From Icerya purchasi (Eukaryota > Arthropoda > Insecta > Hemiptera > Monophlebidae), in assembly GCA_039619475.1 (NCBI GenBank), contig CM077115.1, positions 513,194,815 through 513,258,814 of the forward strand: a stretch of 64,000 nt of DNA. The letters run 5' to 3'. Positions 33,540-47,015 of this stretch are shown piece by piece. Under the pieces are notes generated by a model. It saw only the letters and a list, made by a program, of their open reading frames with translations, made no database searches and had not been told where the DNA came from. The translations under genes and the position numbers were made by a program. The first letter of the stretch is position 1, and each line of letters begins with the position of its first letter.

Positions 33540-36230
33540 ATATAGTCGTTTCACGTCATAACTCTGATTTCATTATTATAGGTGTCTTTAATATAGGCTC
33601 CTCTCCCTTGAACATAAAATTAAGCCCAATAAAAACTTACTTGCGATGTACGATTTATTATTTAACAACAATCTAAAAATACTGAATGACACAAAAGCCC
33701 TATCTTTGAAAACCATAATGGTAGCAGTATAATCGACTACCTAATAGTCTCCTATACAATTCACTCCCATATTAAATTTACGATGCAACAGGCCGATCTG
33801 TGTGCTCACAAATCTTTCCACATATATCTCGATGGCAAAATATATAATACTAATTGTAACCCCTTATACAAAATTAATACAAGCAAGCTTTTCAACAAAT
33901 TAGACAATCGCTTAATTAGAAATTTCTCTGACAAAATTGGGGCTATCAACAACTCTAATCTCCTTATCAAAAATCTTGATTCACTAAACTCATATATCAC
34001 TAGCAACATCGAAAATTGTAAAATTAGATTCAACGCTCCCCGCAACGATTGGTGGACAGCGGACTTGGAAAGAATTAAAAAGTTAATTAACAAGACCAGA
34101 AAGAAGAAAAATAAAACTAAAAACTTGCTTAAATTTACCATTCTGGATCAAACTCTCAAGACCTTAAACGTAAACTATAAAAATATGATTTCCAAAACAA
34201 AACTTGACTGGTGGAGGCGCTTTATAACCGAATCAAATGTTTGGGGCGAGCCCTATAAACTCCTGCTTGAAAAACACAAAAAACGTGCAATCCCAAATAT
34301 TATGGTTAACAATAGAGTCGTCAGTGACGATTTGGAAAAATGTAACATTTTCCTTAACCACTTCTTCCCAAACAAGAAAGATGAGAATCTAACACGTTCA
34401 GATTCTCTGCATCATCCAAATCTCTGTGTAGATAAAGGTACACTACAAAATATCATTAAATCATTGAGCAATAAGAAAGCTGCGGGAAAAGACAAAATCG
34501 CCAATAAAATTATCAGACTACTCAACAAAAACTTCCCGGACCTGCTGCACACAATTTTGAATAAATGTCTTGCACTTGAAACCTTCCCTCCTACCTGGAA
34601 AACAGCTAACGTAATTTTAATCCCCAAACCGGAGAAAAATTCCTCTGAAATCGGTGCCTACAGACCTATCTCTCTTCTCAATTCTTGTAGCAAGGTTTTC
34701 GAAAAAATTATAAACCTCTTCATTGAGAAAGAAGTAAAAGAAAAAAATATACTCCATCCCAACCAATTCGACTTCAGAGCAGCACATTCGGCTGAAGGTG
34801 CTGTCTACAAACTCATCAACATTATTAAGGACAAGCTTTGCGTCAGCCCCACTATCTTGGTTATATCTTTTGACATCAAGGGGGCATTTGACAATTGTAA
34901 ATGGTCTGCAATAATTAAAATTTTGCAAACTAAACAGATTAACCGCTCACTTGTAAATATAATTATCGATTTTCTCGAAAATAGAATTGCACACCTGCAG
35001 ATAAACAATGCCTCTAGTTCAAACAAAATCAGCTGTGGCGTTCCACTGGGCTCAGTTTTTGGTCCTGCCTCCTGAAACGTCCTATACTCCAGGGTCCACA
35101 GTGAAATGGAGCAATTGTGTGAACTAATAAACCTAGATGCACAGCTAATTTCATATGCTGACGATTTATGCATTATTTTTAACACCAAACAATCTACTAA
35201 CTTACTTAAGGTTGAGCTAGCATGTAAAAAGTTAGAAGATACGGTAATGGAACTAGGGTTTACCTTTTCAGTTGAAAAAAGTAGTTCGATTCTCTTTGGT
35301 AAAACAACTATATCCAACGAAATTAAAAATTTAAAAATAATCTCTAGCCGCCCAGTTCAGTTGGTTGAAAAAATAAAATACCTAGGTATTCTTATCGACA
35401 GAAAGTTAAGATTCACCGCTCATCTACAAGAAGTTAACATTAAGTGTGTTAAATTATATAATAAACTGAGAAGTATTTTACCTAACAACTTCGGACTAAG
35501 GCATAAGGAAAGATATATCCTATACAAGGGTTCCATTCAATCCATATATGGATACGGCTCGTGCGTACATATCAATAAAAAAAACCTAAAATCTGTAAAT
35601 AAACAACAAAGAAAATTTATATTAAGTATATCTTCTCTATATAGAACTGTCCAAATTTCAGCAGCATGCGTTATAGCTAACATCATACCTATGGATCTGT
35701 TTCTTACAGGACGAGCAAACTGAATACAGAATTACCCAGAATCTAAATTCGGTAAAATCCTTCAAATTTCTCAGTAGCTTTGACTACAGTGACACTGACC
35801 ACACGCCACCCATCGAAACATTTAAAAGACTGATTGATAACATTCTCATCAATATCTGGTAAACGCAGTGGAACGAAGACATAACGGGTCGGAAAACCTA
35901 CTTGCTCTTCCCTTCTATAATAAACAAATTAAAAATGCTCAGATCCTCACTGAGGGCATAGTAACTTTGGGGGATACTTGTCTTGTTTCAAATTAACCAA
36001 CACGCTCCTTTGCCAATATTGCACTGCCCATGTAATTGACAATGTACAGCACACTCTATTTGAGTGTGATGCAATAAAAGACCAAGTACAAATGTCCAAA
36101 ATAAAATAGAACACATTAGCACCTATTGACAAAACAAACTCTAAACCACTACTGCAATTCTTCCACAACGTAATGAAGACCAAATTCATCCTTAAACCGA
36201 TTGATCAATCCTCTCTAACCGATATATAAC
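33540..36230 (+). pseudogene. R1-like LINE ORF2, 5'-truncated, one stop in RT
   Basis: The end of an endonuclease domain is visible first (IIIGVFNIGSSPL near 33577, then FENHNGSSIIDYLIVS near 33696), out of frame in places. From 33783 one frame runs to 35723 with a single internal stop. Reverse transcriptase blocks are in order: GKDKIANKIIRLL, ANVILIPKPEK, YRPISLLNSCSKVFEKII, FDIKGAFDNCKW (first Asp pair), the GSVFGPAS block, SYADDLCIIF (catalytic YADD), and IKYLGILIDRKLRF. The stop (TGA at 35073-35075) lies exactly where the family usually has Trp in the P-x-x-W-N-x-L-Y block, so it is probably a TGG-to-TGA change. RTVQISAACVIANIIPMDL and a CQYC...HTLFEC knuckle (near 36030) follow, as in R1-clade proteins. 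No 28S rDNA flank is seen. Confidence 0.92.
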
Positions 36231-36669
36231 ATTATATTTTATAGATATACAATTGTCATCCCAAACAGTTCTTTATTACTATTACTTGTTATAATGTCAT
36301 CTTTATTGTTAATTTCAATACCAATATTACCAATTCATAAACACATAATGACTAAACATACATAAAACTAATGTACATATTACATACTCTTACCAAGTTA
36401 GATTAAGTAATGGAACAATTCATAATATAATATAATTCTATTATATGTAATGGAAACTAAGTTTTATATCACCATTACACTTTTAATTATTCTGAACTAG
36501 TTTTACTCATAAATCTGTGTTAAATTTAAATATTCACACATTCAACACACAAAATTTAAGATTTTATAATCAGCTATGCTAGATTAAGCACATTATACAT
36601 GTTTGTACACAGATTTATCTAATAAATTTCCCTCATCGAGCCGGACTGAGGAAAAAAAAGAGAAAAAAA
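36231..36669 (+). mobile_element. 3'UTR and A-rich tail of the R1-like LINE
   Basis: The ORF2 relic is followed by about 420 bp of AT-rich sequence ending in GAGCCGGACTGAGG and then an A-rich tail with single G interruptions (36651-36669). This marks the probable 3' boundary. The 5' boundary is in TA-rich DNA near 33525, right at the end of repeat unit copy 2. Confidence 0.65.
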
Positions 36670-38159
36670 GCACTCTATTTCTATAAAATCACGTCGCGTG
36701 TTACTCACTTTTAATTTCCGATTAATAATGCAGTATTGCGCCGAGAGAAATACGTATATCGAAGAAAAGTTAAGTCGGAAAAGCGATCCTGAAAGGCACT
36801 TGCCATTTTGGCCCGAGATAGCAATGTTTAATCATACCCCCACTACTTATTGCACTTAGACTGATAAGATTTTTGACTGTTTCTGTCGTTTTTGACAATA
36901 TACTCGAAAATTAATACGCGGCATAAAATTCTACAAAATAATTACGATATTTTTCCATCAAATTTCGGAGGTGTAGAGGGTTCGTTAAAAATATTATAAA
37001 ACGTGTATGGACAATAAAAAAAAAGTTAAATAAACAAGAAGGAGCGAAATTTACACCATAACGTTTGTTCGTAATTCGTGTTTTTCTATTCTAGAAATCT
37101 CCCATAAAAAAAGTGAAAATAATTATTTCTGCAATCTCGCATCTTTTTTTTTTTTTGGTCACGTCAACAGTGGAACATGCCCAGCATCTTGACACAGTCT
37201 TTGCATAAAAACATTTTTAAAGAATTTTTCCTATACGCATTTATTGAAGGAATAAAATTTTCCCTCGAAACGGATCGAGGACTTCTAGTCAAAAAGTTAA
37301 CGCTTCCAGAACAGTATTTCTAAAACTCAGTACATTTTTGATTTTTTTTCGATTTCCTCGCGAAAGTACGTCGATAACTCAACACACTCCCGTTATAAAA
37401 GCGAGTGTTCATTAAACTTTCCCCACTGATGATTTCTATAACTGTATTTAGCGACCCTCAAAAATAAAAAAAAATAAAAAAAAATCAATTGTCCAGTCGA
37501 GTATCGGTGATGCAAGCGTAGATAAGGTAATTCCTAAGAACACACTTCACGTACTATTCGACGTTTTATTTTTTTCGTTTTTATTTAATTTTTAAAATTA
37601 AAATACTCAGCCGAGATTTATGTTATTCAAATTTCTTTATTTACTCTACACTTACGTTTTTGCCGGCTTTAATTTATCTTATTTATATTATTAGACCCAC
37701 CCGGCGTGGTTTAACTTATAAATAACTTAAAGTGGAGAAATTAGTTCAATTTATTAGAAACTACAAATTTTTTGTATAATAAAAAGAACATTACTCTATT
37801 CTTTTATTGTTCTACGTTAGCGCGGTGGGAAAAACAAATAAAATTCGTCGACACACAAAAGCTTAATTAAACACATCGAATGGAAGACACAAATTGCTTA
37901 TAACGTTTACGCATATTTAAGAACAAAAATTAATAAACAATGCTCATGAAAAATTGAAAATAATCCGATAATTTAATTACAGATCGTATGCATCGCCTAG
38001 CGAACTCGTTGCAACGAGCAACGAGCCATTTACGGAGATTAGTTTGCCATCTGCTAAATACACGCATCTCTTTCGATAAAATAATATTGTGAAGAAGGTA
38101 TTAAAAATACTTTGCAGTCTCCAGGCATTTTTCTGGAAATTTCTGGATTTTATTAAATA
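36670..38159. other. no recognisable gene
   Basis: No ORF above about 60 codons has recognisable content. Scattered A/T homopolymers occur (for example the T-run at 37145-37158). I see nothing else to annotate. Confidence 0.55.
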
Positions 38160-38253
38160 GTCGACTATGTCGCTTTAAAAAGCGTTTGCAAACGTTTTTT
38201 GCGCTTGTCGACTATGTCGCTTTAAAAAGCGTTTGCAAACGTTTTTTGCGCTT
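38160..38253. repeat. perfect 47 bp tandem duplication
   Basis: The 47 bp unit starting GTCGACTATGTCGC occurs twice back to back (38160-38206 and 38207-38253) with no difference seen. Each unit contains the palindrome CGTTTGCAAACG and an AAAGCG...CGCTTT inverted pair. The perfection suggests a recent duplication. Confidence 0.95.
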
Positions 38254-39864
38254 TTAAAATTATTCGCCTTTCTGCTGTCTTCTAACTTATCGGGAACTTC
38301 GAGATCATCGGTATTTAAAAGTAACTTCTTTCTGGATAATTCCGGTTAACGATTTAGCTGCATTGTTTACACAATAATATGTCCAGCCGATTATTATAAT
38401 TATTAATAGGACGATTTTTATCACTGGCGTGACGCAATGGGGTGCCATTTAAAAGGATTCTGCTGCACTGTTTTGTTTGGCAATGTCTTTGAACCATAAC
38501 GTGCTACTCTATTAATGTATACGCGCGTTTCAACGCTATAACATTCATTAATTCTTATCGCTCTAGACAGCGTATTCCTGAGCACTTACTCTACCGTCAT
38601 GTGTTTCTAAATATTAACGCACGTTGTCCGTTAGTGTGCGCGCGCGCGCGTATAATCAGGTTTAAGCAGATCTGAATGATGCGATACGGAGGCGTTGTTA
38701 TCGGCGTTCTTCTAATTACGTTAATTGATAAAGCGTCAGACTAATCAATAGAGAGATAACGTAGACTTAAATACATGTGCCTAATATAAGCCAGTCGCCT
38801 GGCTAACGTGCCGCTAACCCCACTTCTTCTGTCTGGCGATCCTTGACTAACAAGAAAATCCGGCGAGTGATCATCTGCCCTTTGCTTGTAATTAGTGCGA
38901 ACGTGTACGTACCACCGGTCTGTATTACATGTACGTTCGGTCGGTTTGAATTTTTTCCCCAAAAATATTCCACACACACGCTATTCATGAAAACAATTTA
39001 AAATCTTTTCGCAAAACTTGTCCTGTTTTGTTTTTTTTTTTTTTATTTTTCTGATATTTTCCAAAAGTGGGATCAATATTATTTTAGTTGTTAAATAGAA
39101 AAGTATAAAAGTAAAGATTTCGATTTTGTAAAATTTCTCACTATAAACGTGTGTCGTACAATTTTAAGTGATTATTTTCTTCATGGATTTGTGGAAAATA
39201 CTTTCACATCGATTACAGATTCGTCCTTTTTTTTGGTTTATTTTTTTTTTTTTTTTTTAGCGCGCGAAACCATGTAAAATTTATCGATATAATTCGCATT
39301 AATATATAAACACGTTTAAACGTTTTTCTTGGATAAATTTTAAAATGAAAAAAAATTATATATATAAATAAAAAGAAATTTTAAAAAGTACGCATAAATA
39401 CATACATAATATATATATATATATACATATATGTATATAATTAATATAGAAAAATTATTTTTATACGATATATTTGCGCATCAACTGTTGGCAGCACTGA
39501 AAGCCGTTGCTTGGCAAGACTAGTTTATATAGCCGCCGGTAGCTACCAGCTACACCCTGCTACTAATATAATTCCGCGTGCGAGTTGTGTGCTGTGGTTG
39601 TGTGTTGGTAGTGTTTACTTTTATAATTTATGTTGCTGTAGTTTTTTGTTGTTGTTTTAGTTCTTTTTTTTATTATATATATATATTTATCGTTTTTTTT
39701 GTTGTTTTTTTTTTAATATTCATTGTGTATTATTTTTGTTTTTTTCATAGACATAAAAATTGTGTTCAGTTTTTTATTACAACATAAATGGTGTTCTAAT
39801 TAATTTTGTAATTTCGTGTTGGGTTTTTTCGCTACATAAGTATACGTATATACATACATATATC

Positions 39865-39911
<47 letters not shown>

Positions 39912-41160
39912 TCACGTTAAAATGTCCGATAGTTTATTTCGATGTCGATGTTGGAAAAACATTCATCAAAAGTAAGTGTGGGATAATAATAAATACAAAA
40001 AAAAAAAAATCGCCCGATATATAGTGTTTATAATTACATTATTAGAAATGTATCGATATTAAATGGTATTTTTAAACAGTACTAATTAGTTTTAACTGTA
40101 AGACTAGTGCGTTGTTGAACGCTGCGTGATAGTCGAAGATTGTTAGTTTCAAAGTCTGCTAATGAAAATAATGCGTGTGCGTCAATTTAATTCGTATCAA
40201 CTTTGTGCTAACAGCGGTGTAACCTTTTATTTTCGTTTTAAAAATACTAGCGCGATCGAAAAAACCGAATTCATTTACTGCTGCGACCATATCGAGATTT
40301 ATTTCTGTCTCGACACTGCTTTAATATATATTGTGTACTTTTGTTTCAGCTATAGTTTTAACGTCGTTCGATGTGTGTAAGATATTTCCGGACAGTGTTC
40401 TATTTCTTATGTTATTTCGATTTGCTCCTCTCGTGATTTTAATTCGATAAATCTCTGCTCGGAAACCCGTGACGACGATATACTCGTCGAGTAGTTTGTA
40501 AGTTTAATTTTACGCTTGAGAAAACTACATAATTTTCCTCACCTACACAGGAGCGCAGTCTGTCGCCGGAGATATGTTTGTAGTTTAACCTATGGAAAAG
40601 AGTTGCTCAGTTTGTCGGAATGTTGTGAAAGTTTTCATATTGCAAATAATAACCCCTCTATTGTGTGTATCTTATCAACAAAAAGAACGGTTAAAAGACC
40701 CCCTCCCAATACTGTGTGTCCAGTTGTTCTGTACTATTTTATGGGCTTTTTTTTTTTATAAAGTTTTTTAGATTATTTCAAAAGCCTTTCACGTCAAAGT
40801 GCAGTATCGAGTTGAATATAAAGGTATTTATCTTGCCCCCCCCCCGCCGGTAGTTGTCTCTCGTATATATATATATGCACCAGTTGCTGTGCGATGAAAA
40901 ATAAAAGGCGCGTTTGCCGCTCATGGTACATATTAAAAAAGAGTTGCGATTAAAAGAGTTTCTGGAATACAAACAATGGGGGAAGAACGGTCGTGCGCGC
41001 ATATAAAATACGAAACACTAGAAGCTCTGCCCACCCACACTTACGGTTAATCGTAAAACGTTAGAGACCTTGAACTCTGTTTCCAGCATGCACGAAGCCT
41101 GCTCGATTACAAATACTGTTTTGCTTCTTGCCCCGTTTTTTTTTTTTTACGAAACGTGCA
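38254..41160. other. gene-poor stretch with microsatellites
   Basis: Contains a CG-alternating run (38637-38650), T-rich tracts (39022-39044, 39241-39259), TA microsatellites (39411-39425, 39869-39899, 40866-40875) and a slightly GC-richer part at about 39490-39580 and 40100-40600. ORFs here are low-complexity (for example a Phe/Tyr/Val-rich frame at 39578-39787) or unrecognised. A promoter near 39520 (TTTATATAGCCGCC) is possible but unsupported. Confidence 0.5.
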
Positions 41161-41173
41161 GATAAATGTCGCG

Positions 41174-41206
41174 ACAGTTGACGGTATTATCAAAACCGTC
41201 AACTGT
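41174..41206. repeat. perfect 12 bp inverted repeat (hairpin)
   Basis: ACAGTTGACGGT (41174-41185) and ACCGTCAACTGT (41195-41206) are exact reverse complements separated by 9 bp. The hairpin sits at the left edge of a GC-richer 300 bp segment with an unrecognised 100-codon ORF (41166-41468). Confidence 0.85.
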
Positions 41207-42879
41207 ATTTTGTTTTGGCGCAGCTTATAAATGCCGCCAAAACGTGCAAAGCGGACTGAGCGCGAACTGCGGCAGCAGAAGTGACCCTGGACACAGAGGA
41301 GGCTTGCGCTTATGGCCCAAACTGCTGGGGTCTGACGATAACAGAGATGCACTACTTGATTCTGGGGTGGTGCATCGGAGAAAAAAACTGATTAACGGCG
41401 GCGGAACTTCCAGATTGATGAGAGATTGCTTTGCTGCTTTGATAAGCGACAAATTGTACGGTCTATGACATATAAACAACGCGGGGGGTCTGTCGCGTTG
41501 AAATTCGAGTAAAATATGCGCTGCTATCAGACAGTCTTAAAATGATGGGAATACAAAAACCACGCATTATTTTCAGAATGTTGAATACTCAAAATAGGAA
41601 CTAGATGACTGATATTAATAGTGATAAAAATCGATATCAGGAGTTTGAAGTGTAGATTTGTTACCCTTCGATCTTTTTGACACTTACATTAAAGGCGTTA
41701 GTAACTTTTCAGCAGTTAGCCGAATGTTCTTATCTGGCGCAGAGCTGAGGAACTTGTTTGATTTTTAGTCAATAATGGTTTTTAAATGTCGCGTATGACT
41801 CTTCAAAAAGGTGGTCTGCCACTGGTTTCTGAAGAGGTCATTTTAAAAATACCTTCTCGTTTCCCCTGATCATGCGACATTCTAGTCTCAATTCAAAGTC
41901 CGATCTCATTTCGACTTCGGAACCGTAATTAAGAAATAGTGTGAAGAGGAGAATGACGTGTGTCCTTACAACAGGGGAACACTATTCGGGCGGACTGATT
42001 TTAAGAGGCACATACTTCTTTCTCATTATTCGTTCAAATGTTTGTTCTAAATGATATGTATACACTACCATGTTACTACGTCTAACGAGAAGTTGCGTTA
42101 TTAGTATCTCGTCGTCCTCTTATTTCTTTGATTACTTTTCGTTACTGCCCCGAGTACACAAGTTCCATCTTGTAGGATTTCAAAATAAAAATTACCCGTT
42201 TCCTTAATCACACTGTACAGATGTTGTTTTTTTTTTTCCTCGTGGTATTTAAATGTTCCTGTCGATTAATGAAGATCATTTATGCACATTCCTTTCATCA
42301 CAGCGACTTTCGACCAAGTGTGGCTTTTGGGGAAAATTTTCCTTATTTTCAATATACTTACATTTCTTATTAACTCGGTAACATAGTGCTCGTTTTTATT
42401 TTCTCTCTTTCGAATGATTTTGCACTAATTAATATTTTCATTCAAATGCTTCTTTTGCACAATCGTCATTAAATAAAATCGTAAATATACAATTGCAGCT
42501 GTTCTGATACTGAAAAAATTTTGGCGGTAAAAGTTTTTTTCATTTGCGAAATGAATTTCTGATTTCCTGTTAGAAAACTCGTTTTATTAATAGGGATGTT
42601 CATCGATCTGTAAGTATCACTTTTTTTTTGCCTACTAGTAAATTGGCCATCGTCATTTCTACAATTTTAATTTAACTAATATATATATATATACACACAT
42701 ATATATCTGTTTAATGAAATGATAAACGATTGAATATTAAATAAAATATACTGGAAGACTCGTTTTTTCGGAAATTTCCCATCTTTAGTACCAGAAACAA
42801 AAAGAACACGTATATATTAAAGGGAAAGAGTAATTTTATATTATTTAAAGATCCGTAAGAGGTCTACTAAATAATAGCA

Positions 42880-42960
42880 ACGTCAGAAACTGAACCCGAG
42901 ACTACCACATTATCACCGACTGCTTAAGCCATACCGCGACGGCGAACTGAACTTCCGACT
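42880..42960 (-). repeat. tRNA-derived SINE-like head
   Basis: On the minus strand: GCCGTCGCGGTATGGCTTAA then GCAGTCGGTGATAA, then GTCTCGGGTTCAGTTTC. These give an A-box (TATGGCTTAAGCAGTCGG) and a B-box-like GGGTTCAGTTTC about 30 bp apart, with a GTCGCG start as in the copy at 256. Probably the 5' part of a SINE. Confidence 0.5.
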
Positions 42961-43924
42961 GATAAAACTGTATTTATATGTGCTCAGCTACATTTTAACA
43001 TTTTGCGAAAGAATTATTGTAGAAATATGAAACCGAAATAATTTTTCACAGACGTCAGTTGCAAGTGCAAAATTTTCTACCTATTAAAAATAAAAGAAAA
43101 AAATAATTAGTTTCAATATGTATATGTATTAGCGCTTCTCTTTTGGCGAATACATAAAATCTACTTTAAAAAAAAAAATGCAGTTATGCTCTTGATTTAT
43201 TTATAGAATTCTTTCTTTTCCCCGCTCATTATTGTTATTAAGAACAAAAAAGGGAAGAATTACTGATCTCAAGTTTGTTGGATTAAACCTCTACTTTTCC
43301 TACGCTTATTAGCCTGCCACAGTGTTACTTGGAACTAAAGGTTCCTTACGCCCGCGCCGTATAAATATTTTTGTAGTGTATAAAATATTACCAAAAGTGA
43401 TTTTGGAATTCTTGCCTCGAATATTTTTGTATTCTGATTTGTGATTTGTTACAAAAAGTCGAGGCTTCTTTTTCAAAGATAACACATTAAATTTGACAGA
43501 CACAACGGCGGGGAAAAACAAAGAAAAAAGCATAAAAAAAACCTTTTACGCCCGAATTATTAACCCCGGGGTAATGACCGGACATGAAATGTTGACAGCA
43601 TCGTTGACGAGCAACTCTTAATAGCGCATATAAACAGGATAGTAGCGTACATTGCCAACATTTTATTAGACATAACGATTTGTATGTCGACACTTAAGAT
43701 CTGCATTTTTACCTGTGCATGCTAACATAAGATACGTGATATTATAGTGAAGATTTATCTTAAGATGGATGCTTGCGTTTATAATAAGGCGCGGCCACTT
43801 CTACATGACGTCGCGTTACAAAATGTATCGCAGCGTCATAAAATGATTTAAACGTCGCGTTTGCAGTATTCTCATCGTTTTCGTTTGTTTCGACATATAT
43901 CCGTTTATTAGTATCGACATCTCC

Positions 43925-43978
43925 GTGTATTCTATGTTATATTCTATGTTATATTCCATGTTATAATCTATGTTACGA
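43925..43978. repeat. short tandem repeat, unit about 14 bp
   Basis: Four near-copies of ATTCTATGTTAT (variants ATTCCATGTTAT, AATCTATGTTAC). Confidence 0.85.
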
Positions 43979-43987
43979 TTGTTTTAC

Positions 43988-44016
43988 AAAAAAAAAAAAA
44001 AAAAAAAAAAAAAAAG
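43988..44016. repeat. 29 bp poly-A run
   Basis: Uninterrupted A-run followed by GGAAGAAAAAAAG. It could be the tail of a plus-strand retroposon, but no recognisable element precedes it. Confidence 0.9.
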
Positions 44017-46169
44017 GAAGAAAAAAAGTAAAGGTGGAACGACTCTTCCAATAAACATTACAAATTATCAGAAGAATTTGTCTGAAAATGAAAACTGGTT
44101 AATAATATCCGGAAAAAAATGGCTACAACGCGTATGATACCCAGCAGTCAAGCGTCGCTCCATTGAATTCTAGTCACAGCTGATTGGATGGAATATATAT
44201 TAGTGACGTCATTTTGCGACAGAAAAAAAAACGGACAAGAAAAGCCTTTTCTGTTACAGTTTGAAATAAATTGCTACCAAGCTGTAAATTAGCTTTTTTA
44301 TTTTCTGATGAATAACGTAATCAGTTGAAATTTACTTTTCTATAAATATTATGAGAACTGTCATTCCAGCCTAAATTAAAATAAAATTACATTTGTTTTC
44401 ACTTTTGTGTTGTTTCGCGATCTGTTCGACAAATGCGCGGAGTTATTTTGTTTCCATTGCAAATGTTGTTTACTAGCCGATTGTCAAATTGTGAATCAAA
44501 GCAATCGCGTCTATCATAAAACATTCCAACGGACGCGCAATGGTGATGTTACAGCAAACCAAACGAAATCATTTCTTTATTTTGATTGTTTACACTTGAT
44601 CATCGATGTTGCAATCCGAAATCGAAATGTAAATAAAACATCTCGTTAACGGAAGGAAATAAATCATACAATTATTATAATTTGACTAGAAAACATTGAA
44701 GGCTATTAAAAATTATAATACTAACACGTTTTACGTCTCAATAATCAATAAATCATTTGATTGACATGAAATTCTGATTTAATTCAATTGTAGAGCTTAC
44801 ATTTTGAAACGAAACCGCATGGCTCCAAGTCAATCACATTTCAGACACTTCGCGCATTTCCAACATTTCACCGGTGTACTGCCGATAGAATTCATCTCGT
44901 ATGTAAAATTTTCCATGCATACCTCCTCCTCAAATTGAATATCCATGTCCACAATCGTTGATAGGTACAACAAACACTCAGAAATACGGGGTTTTCTCAT
45001 TTTTACTTTATTTACAAATAGTTCTCGACAAATTCACAAAACGATCACAACGAAATTTATTGAAATTTGAACAGGACAACGTCTGTCGTCAGGTCAATTA
45101 GTGTTACTATAAAAATGTAATAAGTAGTACGTTTGGAAAAAGTGTAACAGATATAGTCGTGTGTTATAATTTGAAATGTTTACAAATTGGTTTAAATTTA
45201 CATTGTATTTGTCATCAAGAATGTTGAATAACGTAATAAACTGGTAATTTCTAGATAGAAAAAAAATCAGTTCTAACAGATTTGACATTTTTTCATGGTA
45301 GTATAGAAAATATGTAGCTTATTCAGATAATTTTTATTTCGTAATAATATTAAATCGAAATTATAACTTAAAATGTAGATAATTTATACCAGATAACATT
45401 AAGCGACGTTTTCTATGAATACAATTACGCATTCCATCGCTGTCCGATTGAGGCTAGGAAGAGTCATGCATAAATTGAGTGCGCGCTCATTGAGAGATCA
45501 TGTATGCGTAAATCTTCCGGTACAATACAGTGAAAGACATTTGCAGTGCCTTTTTCTTATTTGTCTCTGTACTTATTTCCCCGGCCATTTCGTTCTTTAT
45601 CGGTGAAAACGATTTTTTTTTTCATCATATTGAAATTATTGCATGAAAATTACCACCATAATATTTTTTTATCCATTTGACGAAATCCTAAAAAAACACT
45701 ACTTTCGCTTGTTTCGTTTTTAATATTGCTAACGATCAATTAAATTTTATGAAGATTGTTAAACCGCTTTTGGTTCGGCGAAACAAGAAATTTCCGTACT
45801 TGTACATTTCGGAATACAACACCCCCTCACTCTCAGTCCTGAGAATACTTAATTCCAGTTTAAAATCGCCATTTAACCATTTTCATATTAAATACTTTCC
45901 CCCCTGTATTTCAATTTAACTTTATTTATAGAATCAATTCAAAAAAATTTAAAAACGTTATCTATTATATAAAGCTGCAAGAAAGAAAATCGTACAGCCC
46001 GTTCTATAGTAACTAGAGTGTTCATTTTTTTTTTTTCTTCAATTGACGTATTTTCTTTGTCAGACCATCAGAAAATTATAAAACGCTCAAAATTTTAAAA
46101 TTAAAGGGCCCAAATTTTGAAAAAATCTGAAAATCAGGTTTAAAGAAAAAAAATTTTAAAAAATTCAGC

Positions 46170-46440
46170 AACAGGTTCTTTTTTTTTTTTTCAATATATT
46201 TATTTATTGTCGCTGGACAATGGGGAGCCATTTGCGACGAATATATTACACCTTAACGGTTAACTTATCTAGATAATATTATACATATTTACACTTTTTA
46301 GGTATATTAATACATTTTCACAATTTAGTCCTATCGTTGTAAAGAAGTTCTAGTATAGGTTTTCCTACCATGTCGCAGGCTGCCCGCTGTGTTTTGCATG
46401 TGAAGAGGTGGTCTCAAAATTCGAACTATGTTGATGTTAA
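46170..46440 (-). mobile_element. probable retroposon 3' fragment inserted in the repeat
   Basis: A T-run at about 46178-46191 (an A-tail on the minus strand) begins a roughly 270 bp block that interrupts the ~315 bp repeat unit just after CAGCAACAGG. The minus-strand text has a short protein-like reading but no motif I can assign. Treated as an unidentified truncated retroposon. Confidence 0.4.
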
Positions 46441-47015
46441 AGAACCAAAATTTTGGAAAAATGCGCGCTTAAAGCGGTAAAAAAAGTCCACAGCTCTTAC
46501 CATGACAGCTGAAGGGTAATTTTTTTTAAAAATAATATATTTCAATCTCTAAAATATAGAAAAAAATACGAGACCCCCAAAATTTCAAAATTAAAGTGCC
46601 CAAATGTTAAAAAATTTTAAAATTAAGTTTCAAGAAAATTTTTTCTAAAAAATTCCTCAACCGGATTTACATGAGTTACCGTATTGATTTTCTTCTTAAC
46701 CTGCACATTAAGGTCTCCAAAATACAGGAAAAATAAGAAATTCGAAATATTTCCGGACGAAACTGTGTACACTCTGAAAGCGATAAGACTGGAAACTAAA
46801 AAGAAGTCCACAGCCCTTTCTATAGTAGCTGGAGGGTCATTCCCTTTTTTAAATAGTGTAATAGAATTACTAGAATATATGGAAAATACCGGAGCCCCAA
46901 AATTTAAAAGTTAAATGGACATAGTTTGATGGATTTTTTAAATAAATAATTCGAAGAACCAAAGGAAGAAAAAATAAATAATAATACAAATCTAAACATC
47001 GATAATTTTAAAACC

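Larger units (their letters stand above)
41480..45985. other. gene-poor stretch
   Basis: Short ORFs (60-84 codons) with no recognisable domains. Contains a SINE-like head (about 42880), a 14 bp tandem repeat (43925-43978) and a 29 bp A-run (43988-44016), all listed separately. A TGACGTCA palindrome (44201-44208) lies downstream of ATTGG and TATATATTA; this looks promoter-like but has no ORF attached. Confidence 0.5.

Noticed and set aside
34617..35317. Minus-strand ORFs of 103-170 codons
   Set aside because: They are antisense shadows of the R1-like reverse transcriptase on the plus strand.
33540..36669. R1 element in 28S rDNA
   Set aside because: The protein is R1-like, but flanking sequence on both sides is AT-rich repeat DNA rather than rRNA gene sequence.
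39578..39975. ORFs rich in Phe, Tyr, Val and Ile, and one with an Ile/Tyr repeat
   Set aside because: They are products of T-rich sequence and a TA microsatellite, not membrane proteins with recognisable structure.
44155..44225. Promoter with TATA-like sequence, ATTGG and a TGACGTCA site
   Set aside because: Such short motifs are frequent by chance in 64 kb and no supported gene starts downstream.
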